From positions 1-9,531 of the forward strand of contig JAEOSV010000248.1 of the NCBI GenBank assembly GCA_016840185.1: a stretch of DNA of 9,531 nt, written 5' to 3'. The notes below the pieces were generated by a model, which saw only the letters and a program-made list of their open reading frames with translations, did no database searches and had not been told where the DNA came from. The position numbers and the translations under genes are program-made. Of the stretch, positions 6,761-9,531 are shown one piece after another. Every line of letters begins with the position of its first letter. Within the stretch, counting starts at the first letter, position 1. The DNA comes from Candidatus Hermodarchaeota archaeon (GTDB lineage: Archaea; Asgardarchaeota; Hermodarchaeia; Hermodarchaeales; Hermodarchaeaceae).

Positions 6761-6765
6761 ACTAC

Positions 6766-9531
6766 TTAAGCCCCTTTGATGTACTTCAGCTTACCAGGCC
6801 TCGGTTCAAAGACTAACCCATCTTTGTCACGCAACTGAATCACCGCTTGTCGAACGAAAGTTTCAGTAATGCCATCAAGCTCGGCACGTTCCACCAACTT
6901 CTCAATCGGAACACCGTCCGGCATATCCTTTTCGAGCTCACGAATCATCGTCAAAATCGCCTGCAACTTATCCCGCTGCGACTTCGCCCGCCCAATCATA
7001 ATATTATCAATATCAAACTGCCCCGTCTCACTATCAAACCCCACCTGCTGCAACGACACCTGCACCAACCGCACCGCCGCCTGCGCATCCTCCGCCACCA
7101 CCTTCTCCCGCAACGCCATCTTCGCATGCGCCTCCGTCAACCGAATAAGCGATTCCAACTGCCGCGCCGTAATCGGCACCGGCGCATTCTCCCGCTCCCC
7201 CGACTTCCGCATCCCCAAATAAAACTCCTTGACCACATTCAGCGCGTCATCGGAGAGAATAGGTGACACACTGCGACGCCCATACGCAATGTATTTCCGA
7301 AGTAAATCTGCTGAAATCGGCGGATCTTTAGATTGCCCCTTCTGCTTATGGAGGGAGATTATATGGTCAGCTGTCCTTTCATCACGCTCCGCTTCAGGTA
7401 AATCTGTTAGCGTGAAAATCAAATCAAATCGCGACAAAAGTGTAACCGGCAGATTTACATTCTCAGAAAAAGACCGCTCAGGTACATAACGCCCCAAATT
7501 CGGATTTGCTGCAGCTAAAATCGCCGTTCGCGCATTCAACGTCGCAACAATCCCCGCTTTAGCTATACTCACCGTATGTTGTTCCATCGTTTCATGTATA
7601 GCTGTACGATCTTGTGGTCGCATCTTGTCAAATTCGTCAATACATGCTGTCCCGCGATCGGCGAGGACGAGGGCACCAGCTTCTAGGGCAAAGCCTTCAG
7701 TGTCGGGATCGCGAAGTACAGCCGCGGTCAATCCTGCTGCTGTACTTCCCTTGCCGGATGTATATAGCCCACGTGGAGCGATTTGGGCAACGTATTTTAG
7801 AAGTTGACTGTTGTGTACGATGAGATTTCCTTGAGCGAGAACGAAGTGACCATCAGAAGTAGCGATATCATAGACGGTTATAACCTGGTTTATTTCCTCT
7901 ATGCTTGTAATTGGGTCCCAGAAAATATCTGAATGAGCCAAAGTGTGCAACCAGGTGAGTGTGGGTGATTGAGTGTGACTGAACGTTGCTAGTTTTGAGA
8001 CGACACTTTGGAGATATTTGCGTCCAACGCGTTGTCGGTGGGTCTTACCTCGTAATTCACCCAGGAACCCACGAGTCCAAGTTCCTCTTCGACCTTGAAT
8101 TCCAAGGTCTTTGTAAGCATCATTGAGAAGGCGTCCAAAGTTTGGAACAATATCTTTCAGCTGATAACGACGTCGGTTGTGCATTATCGCTACCAATTCT
8201 TCAAGAGCTTTTTGTTTAGATTTAGAAATAAGATTTATGTGTTTGTTGAATTGGAGTATGTCTTCTGATTGTATTCTAATCTGATAGTAAGTCCTTCCCC
8301 GATAGGTTCCCTTCGTAATCGTTCTTTCTTTGATTGTGGCAAAAACACCAATGGTTGCCAACAAGTCGCTGATCTGATATGCCAGGTTCCTGCTGACGGT
8401 TGTAGCGGAAACGGTGGTGCTATGTTTTGAAATTGTACCATCGCCAGAAAAATATCCAGATAACAAGGCACATCTGAATGAGTAGGGAGAAGTTAGTAAC
8501 TCCTTTGGAATTCGTTTTTCTCTAGACCCAGTTCCGAATCTTCTTTGAAACCAATTGGCTAAACTCGATTGGCAAAGGAAAACGCCCTTTTCGAAAGGTG
8601 AGGCTTTTCCAAATGTAGATTCAAGATCATTCACAAGAGTGTTGTTAATCAATTTATCAAGATTCGAAAACCGGATTGAGGGGCCCTCAACATTTCCTTC
8701 CGCCAGATAAAATCCAATTATCCTGCCCATTGGTTTTTCTAATTTGATTGTCTTAGGGAACCAACTATTATCTTTCTTACGCCGAAGCCATGACCCTTCA
8801 GGTAAAGATAATTGACCTTGGATTATTGCGCTCATCGTGTTGGGTGTGATGTTTGATAGCGCAGCAGCATTTCTAGCACTTATTCCATCGGTTTTTACTT
8901 GCTCGATTTGATTGGAAATTATATCTGTACTAACTAGTTCATCATTTGAAAATTCCATACTAAAATCGATGGCTGAGTTGTCACTTTCTAAATTGATTCT
9001 TCTTGCCACAGGCAGATAGATACCCGATTTGAGGTCGTTGGCATCCATTACCTTTAAGCGGCCATTGAAAATCGTTGTAAAGGAATGATTAGGAGTTGCT
9101 ACAACACTTCTTCCAGAGCGGGTTTGAATCCTAACGAGTTTGGTTGTTTGATGGCGGCTAACCTCATATACTTTTGACTTTCTTATTTTCAGTGAGAATG
9201 GATCCATGGCCTGAGTATAAAATGAAACAGATTCGGGCAGTGATAGAATTTCAGTATGACCGTTTTTGATAATATCGGCTGAAAAGTCAGCCATCAGTTT
9301 ATCAACAAAAGAACCAATGGGCTTTGTAGTCCATTGAAATTGACTTTTTTCTTGATTTCCAACATAAATTCGTTCAGCCCCATCGATACTCTTAGCGGTT
9401 CCGGGATCACCGACGAGGAGGATGTTGGAGTCGCCGCGGATTTTGACGCCGTCGGAGAGGACTTTTGCGACGCCGCCGAAGAGGAGGAGGCAGACGGCTT
9501 CTTTGATGTCGGTGAGGCCGTAGATGGATGG
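6766..9531 (-). CDS. mcm: MCM replicative DNA helicase containing an intein, 5' end off window
   Basis: The frame is open from the right window edge to TAA at 6768-6766. Visible host parts are 47 residues before the intein (9531-9391) and 347 after it (7809-6769). The N-part starts PSIYGLTDIKEAV and reaches Walker A GDPGTAK. The C-part starts SQLLKYVAQIAP and includes Walker B CIDEFDKM, sensor-1 ILAAANP and the arginine finger LLSRFDLIF. A C-terminal winged-helix-like domain follows (from about EKDMPDGVPIEKLVERAEL). The missing N-terminal part, about 280 residues in the family, would hold the OB-fold and zinc domain. MCM forms the hexameric fork helicase in archaea. The P-loop is functional only after protein splicing. 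The ATG at 9294 lies inside the intein and is not a gene start. Two host segments have extreme third-position composition. hel308 and the deacetylase gene follow on the same strand. Confidence 0.95.
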   Translation of the reverse strand, partial: PSIYGLTDIKEAVCLLLFGGVAKVLSDGVKIRGDSNILLVGDPGTAKSIDGAERIYVGNQEKSQFQWTTKPIGSFVDKLMADFSADIIKNGHTEILSLPESVSFYTQAMDPFSLKIRKSKVYEVSRHQTTKLVRIQTRSGRSVVATPNHSFTTIFNGRLKVMDANDLKSGIYLPVARRINLESDNSAIDFSMEFSNDELVSTDIISNQIEQVKTDGISARNAAALSNITPNTMSAIIQGQLSLPEGSWLRRKKDNSWFPKTIKLEKPMGRIIGFYLAEGNVEGPSIRFSNLDKLINNTLVNDLESTFGKASPFEKGVFLCQSSLANWFQRRFGTGSREKRIPKELLTSPYSFRCALLSGYFSGDGTISKHSTTVSATTVSRNLAYQISDLLATIGVFATIKERTITKGTYRGRTYYQIRIQSEDILQFNKHINLISKSKQKALEELVAIMHNRRRYQLKDIVPNFGRLLNDAYKDLGIQGRRGTWTRGFLGELRGKTHRQRVGRKYLQSVVSKLATFSHTQSPTLTWLHTLAHSDIFWDPITSIEEINQVITVYDIATSDGHFVLAQGNLIVHNSQLLKYVAQIAPRGLYTSGKGSTAAGLTAAVLRDPDTEGFALEAGALVLADRGTACIDEFDKMRPQDRTAIHETMEQHTVSIAKAGIVATLNARTAILAAANPNLGRYVPERSFSENVNLPVTLLSRFDLIFTLTDLPEAERDERTADHIISLHKQKGQSKDPPISADLLRKYIAYGRRSVSPILSDDALNVVKEFYLGMRKSGERENAPVPITARQLESLIRLTEAHAKMALREKVVAEDAQAAVRLVQVSLQQVGFDSETGQFDIDNIMIGRAKSQRDKLQAILTMIRELEKDMPDGVPIEKLVERAELDGITETFVRQAVIQLRDKDGLVFEPRPGKLKYIKGA
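7810..9390 (-). mobile_element. MCM P-loop intein (527 aa, Ser1) with LAGLIDADG homing endonuclease
   Basis: The intein lies between K and S of the Walker A motif GDPGTAK/S. It begins with Ser1 (codon 9390-9388; block A SIDGAERIYV). Block B has TPNH at residues 99-102. Block F is VYDIATSDGHFVLAQGNLIVHN's region 506-527, with H515, H526 and terminal N527, followed by Ser+1. Two LAGLIDADG motifs are intact, IGFYLAEG at 225-232 (acidic E231) and LLSGYFSGDG at 309-318 (acidic D317), so the endonuclease may be active. A helix-turn-helix-like stretch (ISARNAAALSNITPNTMSAI, 170-189) lies between block B and the endonuclease and may aid DNA binding. Inteins are known at the MCM/Cdc21 P-loop in other archaea. 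The codons are AT-rich and unlike the upstream host segment, which fits horizontal acquisition. Confidence 0.95.

Noticed and set aside
6847..7266. 139-codon open frame antisense to mcm
   Set aside because: Its codon first positions are complements of mcm third positions, which are only G or T in this patch. It therefore almost never has T as first base and cannot meet a stop. The product is a low-complexity R/P/H/L-rich string, so this is a by-product of the patch composition.
6766..9294. Gene start at ATG 9294
   Set aside because: The frame stays open upstream through the rest of the intein and the MCM Walker A region to the window edge. This ATG is residue 33 of the intein.
1..9531. CRISPR array, insertion sequence, defence island
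   Set aside because: I saw no regularly spaced repeats, transposase, or defence-type gene set on either strand. The only mobile element supported is the intein.

Overview
The window is archaeal. It carries a P-loop MCM replicative helicase interrupted by an intein, a Hel308-type Ski2-like helicase, a UPF0200 nucleotide kinase, a ThpR-type 2H phosphoesterase, and a tRNA-Pro gene with two introns flanked by bulge-helix-bulge signals. Several introns at non-canonical tRNA positions lean towards the TACK or Asgard side rather than classical Euryarchaeota. That placement is inference only, and no phylogenetic marker here was compared against a database.

Layout, left to right. On the minus strand, bases 1-1532 hold a two-gene unit: an AAA+ ATPase followed by the UPF0200 kinase, which is cut by the left window edge. 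On the plus strand, 1555-3404 hold thpR, an NAD(P)-dependent epimerase/dehydratase-like SDR protein, and the split-exon tRNA-Pro(GGG). Hairpins followed by T-rich sequence lie after both protein genes, and a T5 run follows the tRNA. On the minus strand, 3423-9531 form a tight three-gene cluster transcribed mcm -> hel308 -> histone-deacetylase-family protein, with gaps of 20-29 bases. The mcm gene is cut at its 5' end by the right window edge. A 527-residue Ser1 intein with a LAGLIDADG endonuclease sits inside the MCM Walker A motif.

How the genes relate. MCM unwinds DNA at the fork, Hel308 acts on stalled or repaired forks, and the deacetylase-family enzyme may act on acetylated lysines or small acetylated amines. 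Their shared transcription direction and short spacing suggest one operon linked to replication and repair. ThpR acts on RNA ends with 2',3'-cyclic phosphate or 2'-5' linkages. The SDR and AAA+ proteins have no assigned substrate.

The most unusual points are four. (1) tRNA-Pro has one intron in the D-loop and one between positions 39 and 40, and removing both gives a textbook tRNA. (2) hel308 has no ATG/GTG/TTG start for its conserved N-terminus, and ATA is the best placed codon. (3) mcm has two patches with extreme and opposite third-position composition: 40 of 40 codons ending in A or C, and 97 of 98 ending in G or T. (4) The intein splits the P-loop. I did not find a defence system, CRISPR array, or an obviously new multi-gene system.
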